Under the pieces are notes generated by a model. That model saw only the letters and a list, made by a program, of their open reading frames with translations, was not told the DNA's origin and made no database searches. Positions 1 to 8,389 of a DNA stretch of 64,000 bases are shown piece by piece. The DNA comes from Actinomycetes bacterium (GTDB taxonomy: Bacteria; Actinomycetota; Actinomycetes; Propionibacteriales; Propionibacteriaceae), in NCBI GenBank assembly GCA_023458095.1, contig JAEXAS010000026.1, positions 274,799-338,798 of the forward strand, read 5' to 3'. The translations under genes and the position numbers were made by a program. The number at the start of each line of letters is the position of its first letter. Position 1 is the first letter of the stretch.

Positions 1-37
1 GGTCAAGGAGCTCCTCACCGCACATCTGGGCGCCTAG
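1..37 (+). CDS. 3' end of an upstream gene (partial)
   Basis: Bases 2-34 read VKELLTAHLGA and stop at TAG (35-37), just before the ribosome binding site of the next gene. The leucine/alanine-rich ending looks like the C-terminal helix of a protein whose body lies left of the window. Eleven residues are too few to name a family, and this frame may be open by chance. Confidence 0.35.
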   Translation, partial: VKELLTAHLGA

Positions 38-79
38 GTTCCCATCCCGGCACTAGGCTGGAGGCGAACAGGAGGCATC

Positions 80-478
80 ATGCACCCGCTCGCACCTATC
101 GCCACCGCCGCTGCCCTGCTGATGCTTCTCGGCGGCTGTTCCGCCCCGGGAGGCGACATGACCGATCCGGCAACTCCTGGTCGACCCAGTTTCCAAACCG
201 CTGGCCCCTTGCCGCCCGCGGGGACCCCGGTCGCCCTGACCGATGCCCAACTCGCTGGAATCCGCGCTGATCTGGAGGGCCGCGGCATCACTGATCAGTT
301 CACGGTGGCCAGTGCCACCTCGGTCACCTGGCCTGACGGATCCTGGGGCTGCCCCGAACCGGGAAAGATGTACACCCAGGCCCTGGTGCCGGGGGTGCAG
401 GCCCTGGTCACCGTCGCCGGGACCAGCTATGACTACCGCTTCGGCACCGGACCGACGCCACGTCTGTGCCAGCCCTAG
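80..478 (+). CDS. small secreted lipoprotein of unknown function
   Basis: A 132-residue protein that begins 4 bases after an AGGAGG ribosome binding site. Residues 5-19 are hydrophobic and end in a lipobox, LLGGC with Cys20, so it should be exported, cleaved and lipid-anchored on the outer face of the membrane. The C-terminal half holds a short cysteine-containing stretch (TWPDGSWGCPEPGKMYTQ) of a type seen in small actinobacterial secreted proteins without assigned function. Two cysteines, in that stretch and in the tail (RLCQP), could form a disulfide. It ends 2 bases from the stop of the convergent subtilase, and a 6-bp hairpin (480-495) over the junction may stop both transcripts. Export is well supported; the role is unknown. 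Confidence 0.8.
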   Translation: MHPLAPIATAAALLMLLGGCSAPGGDMTDPATPGRPSFQTAGPLPPAGTPVALTDAQLAGIRADLEGRGITDQFTVASATSVTWPDGSWGCPEPGKMYTQALVPGVQALVTVAGTSYDYRFGTGPTPRLCQP

Positions 479-480
479 CC

Positions 481-3400
481 TCAGCGAAGGCTGAGTAGCG
501 AGGCCTCGGCGGCACCGGAATGGTTGTCGAAGACAGCCACCATCACACCTTGCGGACGCTGCTTGGCCCAGGCGGCCGTGTCCACGGTGATCGGAACCTG
601 AGCACGGCCATTGCGGGCCACGGTGGCACCGCCGCCATCGGTGATGGCACGCCGCCACGGATCGTAACGGGCCCAGCCGGCGAAGGTGTCCGAGCCGGTG
701 CCCAGCACCGTGTAGCTGGCTCCGGTGTAGGAGAAAGCCCCGGATTCGGCGTTGAGACCAAGGTCAGCGGCCTGGACTGGCAGCAGCACCGTGCTGGAGT
801 TCGTGGGTGCCATCGCCAGATAGCCGCTGGCATATAGTGCCTTGCTGGCGATCTGATAGATGAAGACCTCACTGACACCGTCGAAGTTTCCCGATCGGTA
901 GGCGCCGGAGTCCGCGGCGAAGACGATGTAGTCCTCAATACCGTCACCATTGGTGTCGACCAACACATCGAACTCATTGGTGGCAGCGTTGGTGAACCGA
1001 TCGTGATTGTTGATGGCGAACACCATCAACATGCCCGAATCGGTATCGAAGGACTGCACCCCCAAGGCGCGCAGGTCATAGCCGGTGCCCACCGCAGTTT
1101 TCGGCAAATCGGCGCGATCGGTCAGGCCGAGGGTGTACACGTCGGCGTAGGCGCTGATCGCGCCACCTGCATTGGTGAGGTTCAGCGACCATTGCGTGGT
1201 GGCTGCGGACGCAGCGGCCCGCTGATCTGCCGCCGCGCGTTGCCGAGTCACGCCGGCTGCGACCCGGGCCTGAGGCCGCGGCACCAGCAGGTAGGGCACC
1301 CGCTGCGTCTCGCTGCCGGAGCTCACCACCACACTGCCCGACACCTCGGCGAACATGGCCTGATCGTCGCCGAGCGAGGATCCGCCCACCCCTGCTGGCA
1401 GGCTGAGCGACACCGCAACCTTCCTCGAGGATCGGGCCGGCACGACGACTTTCTTCGGCCAGACCGTGATCGTGGCCGAGCCCGACTGCGCGCTGGGCTC
1501 AGCGCTGACCTGGTAAGTGACCGCACGGGAGGCGGTATTGGCGATGGTGATGGCCTTGGTGGCGCGGTAGTTGCTGCTCGACTCGACCACACCGAAGCTG
1601 AGCGAGGCCTCGCTGACCCGGCCACTCTTGGTTCGGTACTGGTCGCCGGTGACGATCATGCGGGTCTTGACCGCCTGCACCGGATCGACCAGGCCAGCCC
1701 CGGCACCAGTGACCGAATACTCAGCCACACCAGCGGGATCAGCGGTCCCGACCACAGCGGACGCGACCTGATCGGCCGACCATCGCGGATGAGCCTGGAC
1801 GGCCAGCGCCGCGACCCCCGCCACATGCGGGGCAGCCATAGAGGTGCCCGACATCACCGTGGACTCAGTGCCGCTGCCCACCGCGGCTGAACTGATCGAT
1901 ACCCCCGGGGCAGTCACATTGGGGCTGACTCCGGAGTCACCGTTGGCCGGCCCGGCGGAGGAGAACCCCGCCAGTTGCCGAAATCCGGGGTTGTCGATAG
2001 ATCCAGCGAGCATGGTGCTGGATTGTCCGGAAGCCTGAACCAAGGCAGGTCCATCGCTGCGCGGCACGCCCAGGAACGGAATCGTGAGCGTAAAAGGCTC
2101 CCCGGTGTCGGGGTTACTGGTGACCGTGCCTTCGTAGGGCGGATACTGATCGTCGCTGTTGATCATCAGCACGGCATCTGCGCCGGCCTGCTGACCATAG
2201 ATCGCCTTGGCCACCCGAGCACAGGTGCCTCGCGAGACCACAGCGATGGTGAGCACGTCAGTGGCGGCCAGCGCCGACTCGTAGGCGCCGGTGGAGCAGC
2301 CCAGCGACTCGTTCTCCGAGGTCGTCGGATCATCACTGAGGGCAACGACGCGATAACTCCCTGCCGGAAGGGACGCACCGTTGGCATTGATGGCGTCAAT
2401 GGTGACGCCATCGGCGAACTGCAGCGAGGCGCTTTGCAGGTTGCTGGCGGTGTCCATCGCAGCGACCGAGATCACGCCCTGCCCACTTGCTGGCGATCCG
2501 GTGATGTAGGGGCTGTGTCCAGAGTTACCGGCCGAGGCCACCACCACGACTCCGGCGGCGACTGCATTGCTGGCTGCAACCGCATCGGGATCATCCGGAC
2601 CACCGAAGGGGCTGCCCAAAGACATGTTGATGACATCCATGCCGTGATCGACCGCCCAGTCGATGGCCTCAACCGCAACATCGGTGGAGCCGGTGCAGCC
2701 GAAGACCCGCAGGGCGTACAGATCGGCCCGAGGTGCCACCCCTGGGCCGACCTTGAAGGTCTTGCTCGCGGTCGTGCGGTCGTAGGGTCCGGTGTAAGCC
2801 GTGCCATCGGAGGCGACCCCGCCACCAGCGGCAGTGCCTGCCACGTGGGTGCCATGGCCTTCACAGTCCAGCGGGTTGGCGTCGGGATGGGGCGTCGAGC
2901 CTGCGGCACCAGCGTCGTAATCGTCTCCGACGAAGTCCCAGCCACCCTTGACCCGTGGCGCGTTCGTACCGAACAGCGTGCTGCCCGCTGGAACGGGTCG
3001 GGCGCTGGTCGAGGCGGCGCTCTGGAAGGCCGCCGCCGTGCCCGGCCCTCCGAAGTCGGCGTGGGTGTAGTCGATTCCGGTGTCGATGATGGCGACTTTC
3101 ACCCCGGCCCCGGTGACCCCGCTGTATTGCCAGGCATCGGCGGTGCTCAGATACGGCACTGACGTGGTGTTGTCCACGGTCTTCGGCGTCAAGGTATGGA
3201 CCCCGACCACCCCGGGAAGCGTGGCCAGGGCTGCAATCCGGCCGGCCGGCACCCGCACCCGCATACCGTTGTAGGCCGACTGAAGCTGGCTGAGGACGCG
3301 CCCACCCTTGGCGGTGATGCCGGCTCGGACGGTCCGTTGGGCCTTGCGCAGCCCCGCTTTGATCTTGTTCCGTTGGGATCGCTTGAGAAGCTTCGCCGAC

Positions 3401-3627
3401 TTGGCTTGCACCACGGCCACCGGATCACCCTTGAGTTGAACCATGACATCGACGGTGGCCGCAGCGTCCAGTGCTTTGGGGGTCAAAGTCGCACTCAACC
3501 GCCCCGTCGAAGGCGCAGCCGCAAAGTCGGTGTGGCGAGCCGCGCCCTGCGCAGCAGCGGGAATGACGGCTAGGGTCAGAGCCAAGACTGCCGAGGGAAC
3601 AACGACGTACCTCAATCGGGTTTTCAT
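481..3627 (-). CDS. secreted subtilisin-like serine protease (S8 family) with PA insert
   Basis: A 1048-residue exported protease. Residues 1-26 form a signal peptide (MKTRLRY then a hydrophobic core). Residues about 55-150 resemble an I9-type inhibitor propeptide. The subtilase domain follows, with catalytic Asp182 in AIIDTGIDYTHADF, His258 in EGHGTHVAGTAAGG, oxyanion Asn368 in ASAGNSG and catalytic Ser596 in SGTSMAAPHVAG. Between the oxyanion Asn and the Ser lies a protease-associated (PA) insert at about 425-545. The region after about 660 looks like beta-sandwich domains without a visible sortase or membrane anchor, so the enzyme is probably released. All three catalytic residues are present, so activity is expected. 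Extracellular protein degradation is the likely role; the exact substrate cannot be read from sequence. Confidence 0.93.
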   Translation of the reverse strand: MKTRLRYVVVPSAVLALTLAVIPAAAQGAARHTDFAAAPSTGRLSATLTPKALDAAATVDVMVQLKGDPVAVVQAKSAKLLKRSQRNKIKAGLRKAQRTVRAGITAKGGRVLSQLQSAYNGMRVRVPAGRIAALATLPGVVGVHTLTPKTVDNTTSVPYLSTADAWQYSGVTGAGVKVAIIDTGIDYTHADFGGPGTAAAFQSAASTSARPVPAGSTLFGTNAPRVKGGWDFVGDDYDAGAAGSTPHPDANPLDCEGHGTHVAGTAAGGGVASDGTAYTGPYDRTTASKTFKVGPGVAPRADLYALRVFGCTGSTDVAVEAIDWAVDHGMDVINMSLGSPFGGPDDPDAVAASNAVAAGVVVVASAGNSGHSPYITGSPASGQGVISVAAMDTASNLQSASLQFADGVTIDAINANGASLPAGSYRVVALSDDPTTSENESLGCSTGAYESALAATDVLTIAVVSRGTCARVAKAIYGQQAGADAVLMINSDDQYPPYEGTVTSNPDTGEPFTLTIPFLGVPRSDGPALVQASGQSSTMLAGSIDNPGFRQLAGFSSAGPANGDSGVSPNVTAPGVSISSAAVGSGTESTVMSGTSMAAPHVAGVAALAVQAHPRWSADQVASAVVGTADPAGVAEYSVTGAGAGLVDPVQAVKTRMIVTGDQYRTKSGRVSEASLSFGVVESSSNYRATKAITIANTASRAVTYQVSAEPSAQSGSATITVWPKKVVVPARSSRKVAVSLSLPAGVGGSSLGDDQAMFAEVSGSVVVSSGSETQRVPYLLVPRPQARVAAGVTRQRAAADQRAAASAATTQWSLNLTNAGGAISAYADVYTLGLTDRADLPKTAVGTGYDLRALGVQSFDTDSGMLMVFAINNHDRFTNAATNEFDVLVDTNGDGIEDYIVFAADSGAYRSGNFDGVSEVFIYQIASKALYASGYLAMAPTNSSTVLLPVQAADLGLNAESGAFSYTGASYTVLGTGSDTFAGWARYDPWRRAITDGGGATVARNGRAQVPITVDTAAWAKQRPQGVMVAVFDNHSGAAEASLLSLR

Positions 3628-3673
3628 CGAGACCTTCCTGCGATGCCGACACAGCGAAGTCCTACCTGGCTGA

Positions 3674-3702
3674 GGCTAGATGTCACCCACCAGGGTGACA
3701 AT
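3674..3702 (-). promoter_or_regulatory. promoter with palindromic operator upstream of the subtilase
   Basis: On the minus strand TTGTCA (3702-3697) and TAGCCT (3679-3674) are 17 bases apart, a good -35/-10 pair for the subtilase gene, which starts at 3627. A perfect 7-bp inverted repeat, GTCACCC-ACCA-GGGTGAC (3683-3700), covers the spacer and half of the -35. A repressor bound there would block RNA polymerase. The regulator is unknown. Confidence 0.5.
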
Positions 3703-3819
3703 CGGCAATCTCAGTGACCGATACGATCCCCGGCGCGGAATTCTGTGTGCTGCGAAATTACGGCGATGGGTCCGTGGATCGGCGGCAGACTCCCGAGTGC
3801 TGTGTGGAGACTCAGATCA

Positions 3820-4812
3820 CTACGTCGAGCGGTGGGCGGCGACGATGGTCCAATACTCCTCGATGCTGAGCGGGCAGGGATTCTGGCCGTCTTCCATCCA
3901 GGTCGCCACCGAATCCGGCAGGGAGACCGGCACCGCACGGAACAGATCGGTGATCATCACCGGGAGCTGCCAGCCGCCAGGATCGGCTTGGTGGGCGGGC
4001 CCGACCACCAGCCCCCGCCCGTTCAGGCCGGCTTCGGTCAGGAACAACACCTCGTCCAACTGCCCGAGTTCCTCCGGTGGGAGGTCAATGGCCAGATTGA
4101 CCGCAACCTCTCCGGATTCGGTGAGGACCTTGCCCAAGATCTCGGGATCCTCCGGGCCTAGCCGCACTGCCCAGCGACTGTTGGGGGTCTCCTGGGATCT
4201 GATCTGCCGGATCACCTCTTGGCCGTCGATGTGATGCGACTGACGCCACCGCACCAAGCCTCTGCGCAGATTTCGCTTGGTGCGGGCATCGCAGCCGTGG
4301 CGCTGGCAATACCAGTTCACGACACTGCCGGCATAGTCGATCACGGCCACCGGCCGTGCATCGCGAATCAGATTGAGCCCGTCGCGCAGGGTGATGCCCT
4401 GATCCATCAGGACGGCCAGAACAGCCGACGGTGCCCGGTTGACGCCCATGTGGCAATGGATGAGGACCTTCGCGGCGGGATCGGAGTCCAAGGCGTCGCG
4501 AACCCAATCGACCAAGCCGTTGAACCACGCCGGATCGATGATCTGGCCGGCATCCTGCACCCGATGATGCAGATACTTCACCTGCGGCGCCCAGGTGTGA
4601 ACCAGCGCTTCGTCGCTCCACTCCGATCGCAAATCGACGATGTGCGTGATCCCAGAACCCACCAATTCGGCCAGTTGAGCTTGAGCGCGATTGAAGTTGG
4701 CTGCAAGGTCGGCACCCACAGCGACCCGGTCGGTGACGAAAACGGCGTCGGCAACGACGAAATCGACGGCATCGGCCACCCCGACCGCCGCGACGCCCAC
4801 CTCATCATCCAC
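3820..4812 (-). CDS. dual-specificity/tyrosine phosphatase-like protein
   Basis: A 330-residue soluble protein with a cysteine phosphatase domain in the first ~170 residues. The P-loop reads IHCHMGVNRAPS, giving the CX5R signature with nucleophile Cys120 and Arg126; Asp87 (VQDAG), about 33 residues earlier, is a candidate general acid. The C-terminal ~150 residues are not obviously related to phosphatases and match nothing I recognise. It probably removes phosphate from a protein or small molecule in the cytoplasm. The start used is the ATG giving MDDEVGV; no good ribosome binding site precedes it, so the first residues are uncertain. It stands alone downstream of the structured RNA region, which lies on the other strand. 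Confidence 0.75.
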   Translation of the reverse strand: MDDEVGVAAVGVADAVDFVVADAVFVTDRVAVGADLAANFNRAQAQLAELVGSGITHIVDLRSEWSDEALVHTWAPQVKYLHHRVQDAGQIIDPAWFNGLVDWVRDALDSDPAAKVLIHCHMGVNRAPSAVLAVLMDQGITLRDGLNLIRDARPVAVIDYAGSVVNWYCQRHGCDARTKRNLRRGLVRWRQSHHIDGQEVIRQIRSQETPNSRWAVRLGPEDPEILGKVLTESGEVAVNLAIDLPPEELGQLDEVLFLTEAGLNGRGLVVGPAHQADPGGWQLPVMITDLFRAVPVSLPDSVATWMEDGQNPCPLSIEEYWTIVAAHRST

Positions 4813-5041
4813 GGCACAATCATGCCCTGTTCGGGCCGATCCTGATGCCTCAATCGGCCGAACCGTTTCGGCCTGTCTCGCGCACCAGGGCGCAACGACC
4901 TCCAGACCGCTTGCATCGCGATCTGCATCGAAGGATGAACGACCAATGGCATCACCAAATGGCCAGCCATGCGTAAAGCTACGCCAGCACCTACGTGCTA
5001 TTACCCCTGGCGGCCTTCTAGGCGGCGCAGATCGACTGATT

Positions 5042-5047
5042 TATAGT
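5042..5047 (+). promoter_or_regulatory. -10 element of the structured-RNA candidate
   Basis: TATAGT lies 5 bases before the first base-paired stretch of the RNA candidate. No clear -35 hexamer is visible 16-19 bases upstream. Confidence 0.4.
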
Positions 5048-5051
5048 GAAA

Positions 5052-5326
5052 GCACCAGTACGGAAGGCGATGTCGGACCGGACTTCGTTGGGGGGATGCT
5101 CGGGGGAGCAACGACCCGGACCGTGACCCAAGGACTGGTGCACAAAGATCGGGTCGAGGTGTACGGCTAGTTCCGGCGTCCGGGGGGAGTTCGGTAGCCA
5201 GCCCACGCAGGGGGATGCCACGGACGTGGCGCGTACCCCGATCGAGGCCGTGGTGGCTGACAGGACGAACGGGTACCTGGGAGAGCCACCAAGGGCGGCT
5301 GGCCGGGAAGCCCCGGCCAGCCGCCC
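5052..5326 (+). ncRNA. candidate structured non-coding RNA, family not recognised
   Basis: Bases 4813-5501 hold no convincing protein gene, but 5052-5326 can fold strongly. Perfect helices are GCACCAGT 5052-5059 with 5134-5141; GCTC/GAGC around 5098-5109 inside CGTT/AACG; GATCGGG 5147-5153 with 5237-5243; GTACG 5161-5165 with 5232-5236; GCTA 5166-5169 with TAGC 5195-5198; CCAC/GTGG 5218-5229; GGTGGCT 5252-5258 with 5284-5290, enclosing CAGG/CCTG; and a 15-bp terminator stem. The helices are nested or sequential, as in a real fold, and the first begins where a -10 TATAGT would start transcription. It lacks the conserved cores of RNase P RNA, tmRNA and SRP RNA. A 6S-like, Ms1-like or raiA-type RNA remains possible; I could not test these. 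Confidence 0.55.
5293..5326 (+). terminator. strong hairpin terminator
   Basis: A perfect 15-bp stem, GGGCGGCTGGCCGGG paired with its complement around the loop AAGC, ends the structured-RNA candidate. No T tract follows, which is common in high-GC actinobacteria. Confidence 0.65.
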
Positions 5327-5501
5327 CCGCCATTCCTACCCCTGTTATCGGCATTGACGGACGCATTTTCGGCCGAACTATCCCCCTTTTGGGTGACAAA
5401 AGGACCACGGAATACGAGAAATCCACAGATTGCCTCTCACTTTCTGCCCTCGACGTGAACCCAACAGCTAGCATCGAATCGCGATGTTCAAGGAGGGGAA
5501 C

Positions 5502-6467
5502 ATGTCTACTTACGCTGAATTGCATGTGCACGTCGAGGGGACGCTGGAGCCGGAGCAGGCCTTTGCCCTGGCGAAGCGGAACGGCCTCACATTGCCTTAC
5601 GCCAGCCCAGCCGAACTGCGTAGCCGACTCACCTACGAATCGGTCGAACAGTTCGTCGAGGTGTACCGGGCGAACTCGGCGGTACTCACCACCGAGCAGG
5701 ACTTCGCTGAGGTCACCAGTGCCTACCTCAAGAAGGCCAAGAGCATCGGCATCGTTCGTGCCGAGATCTCCTGCGATCTGGCCCGCCACGCGGCTCGAGG
5801 CATCGCGCCCGAGGTCGTCCTCAACGGTATGGGCGCCGTCCTGGCCACCTCAAAAGCCGACTACGGCATCAGCACCGGACTGGTGTTGAACTTCCCGGTC
5901 GATATGCCCGCTGACGAAGCCGTGGCGGTCTATGACCAGGCCAAGGCCACGGGTACTGAACTCACCGCCGTCGAGGTATGCGTCGCCACCGATGCCGCAT
6001 CTCCGAAGGACCTGGTGCCCCTTTTCGGCAAGGCGCGTGCCGACGGCCTGCACACCGTGGCGCACGTCGGCGCCCAAGCCGGAGACGCGATGACCTGGGA
6101 GTGCCTGCATGCGCTCAAGGTCGGCCGCGTTGGAACCGCGGCTCTGACTGACCGCAACCTGTTGTACTACCTGGCCGACTACAGCATTCCGCTCACGATG
6201 AGCCCGCTGTCGAACAAGGCCCTGCACAAGGCCACCGAAAACGACCTTCCGCTGTCGCGGCTGCTTGAGGAAGATGTGGCCATCGTGGTCACCTCCGATG
6301 CACCGGCCTACTTCGGTGGTTACCTCGATGCGAATATGGCGGCCATGGTCAAGGACAACGAACTCACCGAGGACCAAGCCGAAGCCTTGGCACGCAACAC
6401 GATCATCGGGTCGTTCCTGGCCGAGTCCGAAAAGCTGGAGCTGGTTGGGGCCGGCGTCGGCGCCTGA
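5502..6467 (+). CDS. adenosine deaminase-family protein with degenerate active site
   Basis: A 321-residue protein clearly of the adenosine/adenine deaminase fold. The start is the second ATG, which follows AAGGAGGGGA; an ATG 18 bases earlier overlaps that site. Metal ligands of the family are kept: His8 and His10 (ELHVHVEG), His188 (TVAHVG) and Asp266 (TSDAPAYFGG). The residues that perform deamination are not: HAGE reads HVGA (Ala191 for the catalytic Glu), R-I-x-H-G reads RVGTA (Thr212 for His), SDDP reads SDAP, and the DLAGDE substrate motif is absent. It may still bind a metal, but ordinary adenosine deamination seems unlikely. A different hydrolytic reaction or a regulatory role is possible. 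A 16-bp terminator follows, so it is a single-gene unit. Confidence 0.8.
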   Translation: MSTYAELHVHVEGTLEPEQAFALAKRNGLTLPYASPAELRSRLTYESVEQFVEVYRANSAVLTTEQDFAEVTSAYLKKAKSIGIVRAEISCDLARHAARGIAPEVVLNGMGAVLATSKADYGISTGLVLNFPVDMPADEAVAVYDQAKATGTELTAVEVCVATDAASPKDLVPLFGKARADGLHTVAHVGAQAGDAMTWECLHALKVGRVGTAALTDRNLLYYLADYSIPLTMSPLSNKALHKATENDLPLSRLLEEDVAIVVTSDAPAYFGGYLDANMAAMVKDNELTEDQAEALARNTIIGSFLAESEKLELVGAGVGA

Positions 6468-6486
6468 TTCACCACCGTCTCCCTTC

Positions 6487-6531
6487 CACAGGTCCCGTCC
6501 GCAACTCTGCGGACGGGACCTGTGCTTTCTT
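6487..6531 (+). terminator. intrinsic terminator after the ADA-like gene
   Basis: A perfect 16-bp stem (6487-6502 with 6509-6524) around the loop AACTCT, followed by CTTTCTT. Confidence 0.85.
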
Positions 6532-6602
6532 CGCTTGCCGGGGCACGCTCCTTGTTCCTGGTTTCGCCACACGATTGCAGCCGGTGGAGGAGAATCGAAG
6601 GC

Positions 6603-7130
6603 ATGGGGCAACTGACCGGCAGCTCTCGCCTTGAGTGCACGGTGTGCCACAAGGTGCACCGCAACGTGGCGAGACTCCTCGGTCCCATGGCACCCGACGC
6701 CTGGCTCGAAGTTGGCGTGGGTGAACGCTTGGAGGCCGAGCTCACTCCCGACATCTGTCTGCTGCCGTGCAACGGGCGGATTCGCCATTTCCTGCGCGGG
6801 CATCTGCAACTTCCGGTCGATGACAACGACTTCGGCACCTTCGTGTGGTCGGCATGGGTCGAACTCAGCGAAGTCAACATGACCGCAGTCGCGCGCACTT
6901 GGGATGACCCCGACCGCGAACGGCTTCAACCGCTGCCTGGCCACCTGGCGACCGCGCTGCCGTACGAACAGCCGACTCGCGGTCTTCCCGTGCTGGTGCA
7001 CACCCGCAAGCCGGGCGAAGTGCCGCTGCTGGTCGTTGCCGCCACCAGCCATCACCGACTGGCCTGGGAACAACTACGAGGCATCGCCGTCCACCGCGCG
7101 GCAGAACTGGCCGGTAGAATCGACGGCTGA
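6603..7130 (+). CDS. DUF2199-like protein
   Basis: A 175-residue cytoplasmic protein. The start at MGQLTGSS follows GGAGGAGAATCGAAGGC; the frame is open further upstream but that part lies over the preceding terminator. Near the N-terminus is CTVCHKVH, a possible metal site, followed by a mixed alpha/beta domain with ALPYEQPTRGLPVLVHTR, in keeping with DUF2199 proteins. No enzymatic function is known for that family. A small gene follows after 5 bases and is probably co-transcribed. Confidence 0.7.
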   Translation: MGQLTGSSRLECTVCHKVHRNVARLLGPMAPDAWLEVGVGERLEAELTPDICLLPCNGRIRHFLRGHLQLPVDDNDFGTFVWSAWVELSEVNMTAVARTWDDPDRERLQPLPGHLATALPYEQPTRGLPVLVHTRKPGEVPLLVVAATSHHRLAWEQLRGIAVHRAAELAGRIDG

Positions 7131-7135
7131 GAGCC

Positions 7136-7336
7136 ATGAGCGATTTCCTACAGATCTTTCAACCGGGCCTGCGCCACCAACAAGAGCAGCGCGACCTGGA
7201 GAAGATCTATGTCGTCGATGAGGAGGCCGGCGGGCCCGGCTCACGAACCCACGACCTGGAGTCCGGCGAAGTCACCATCAAGATTCCGCGACGGCCTGCC
7301 GCCGAGGCGGACTCCAGTGACGAGGAAACCTCGTAG
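7136..7336 (+). CDS. small conserved-type actinobacterial protein (DUF6191-like)
   Basis: A 66-residue protein starting 5 bases after the DUF2199-like gene. The N-terminal part FLQIFQPGLRHQQEQRDLEKI is charged and helical, followed by a short LESGEVTIKIPRR strand and an acidic tail. The pattern resembles short actinobacterial proteins classed as DUF6191, but this is from memory and not tested. No signal peptide or membrane segment. Function unknown. Confidence 0.55.
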   Translation: MSDFLQIFQPGLRHQQEQRDLEKIYVVDEEAGGPGSRTHDLESGEVTIKIPRRPAAEADSSDEETS

Positions 7337-7344
7337 CCGATCGC

Positions 7345-8340
7345 CTATTCGGTGACATTGGCAGGCTCGATGGCCACGACCGCCCTCGGCGAACCGTCCT
7401 CGCGGAAGGCCGCATCCAACGCCTCTTCGGTAAGCCGCCTGCCCAGGGCGATCAGTTCGTCGGCACGGTGGAAGTCCATGACCTTGGCGGCATCGCCGGG
7501 CACCGTCACCAAGACGTCGGGGGGCAAGGCGGCCAGTCGGAACCGCGTGATCAACGCACTCATCGTGTCCAACGACATCGTGGTGACGTCCCCAATACCC
7601 AAGCCCGGCGGCGGCTCCTGGTAGGTCGGCGACGGCGCCTCGGTGCCCTCACCGCGGTTGAACCGCGTCATCATCGACGCGACGAACTCGTTCTCCCACA
7701 CCCCCGCGGCTGACCGCAGGAAGCGATCCCACCACTCATTGGACGGCCGCTGTTCAGCGGATTCCCTGGCTGGGGAAAAGATCTCGGTGTGGTCCTTGGG
7801 CCCGCTGAGGCTGATCGCCATGGTGAAGTCGGCATCGGCGGAGATCACCGGCTCCATCGGCACCGGATTGAGCACCCCGCCGTCGACCAACAGTCGCCCG
7901 TTGACCATGATGGGGGTGACCAGCCCGGGAATCCCCACCGAGGCGCGGATTGCCGCCTGCAAGGGGCCGCGGCTGAACCACACCTCACGCCGGGCACCGA
8001 TATCGGTGGCGACCGCAGTGTAGGGAATGGGCAGATCCTCGATCAGGGCGCCATCCAGCAACTCGTCCACTCGACCCAGCACCCGCTCGAGTTTGACCAG
8101 TCCAGGCCCTGGCAGGACGGGATCGAGCAGTTTGCGCACATCCCTGGCAGACAGCGTCGTGACCCAGTCGGTATAGGCGTCGATCGTGTCGGTGACATAG
8201 AGACCGGCCACCAGCGCACCCATGGACGTCCCGGCGATGGCCGTGACCTCATACCCTCGTTCGCGAAGCACCTGCAATGCCCCGATATGGGCATAGCCGC
8301 GAGCTCCGCCCGAACCCAGCACCAACGCAACCCTTTTCAC
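7345..8340 (-). CDS. patatin-like phospholipase
   Basis: A patatin-family serine hydrolase, about 331 residues from the GTG start chosen here. The glycine-rich oxyanion motif GSGGARGYAH is at residues 9-18, the nucleophile is Ser39 in GTSMGAL, and the Asp of the dyad is in LLVDGGVLNPVP. This is the RssA-like bacterial type that cleaves acyl esters of lipids, probably at the inner membrane face. An upstream ATG at 8391 would add 17 residues (MPETLPGG) that precede the usual beginning of the fold and overlap the divergent rhomboid start; the GTG at 8340, with GGAG 11 bases before it, fits the family better. Its physiological lipid substrate is unknown. Confidence 0.85.
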   Translation of the reverse strand: MKRVALVLGSGGARGYAHIGALQVLRERGYEVTAIAGTSMGALVAGLYVTDTIDAYTDWVTTLSARDVRKLLDPVLPGPGLVKLERVLGRVDELLDGALIEDLPIPYTAVATDIGARREVWFSRGPLQAAIRASVGIPGLVTPIMVNGRLLVDGGVLNPVPMEPVISADADFTMAISLSGPKDHTEIFSPARESAEQRPSNEWWDRFLRSAAGVWENEFVASMMTRFNRGEGTEAPSPTYQEPPPGLGIGDVTTMSLDTMSALITRFRLAALPPDVLVTVPGDAAKVMDFHRADELIALGRRLTEEALDAAFREDGSPRAVVAIEPANVTE

Positions 8341-8389
8341 ACCGCCATTATCTCCATAGCGGGAAAGCCCGCCGGGTAGGGTTTCGGGC

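Noticed and set aside
5052..5326. RNase P RNA or tmRNA
   Set aside because: The conserved GAGGAAAGUCC-type core and the tRNA-like ends of tmRNA are not present.
5001..5789. Open frame covering the structured-RNA region on the minus strand
   Set aside because: It runs from inside the ADA-like gene through the terminator hairpin and has no recognisable domain.
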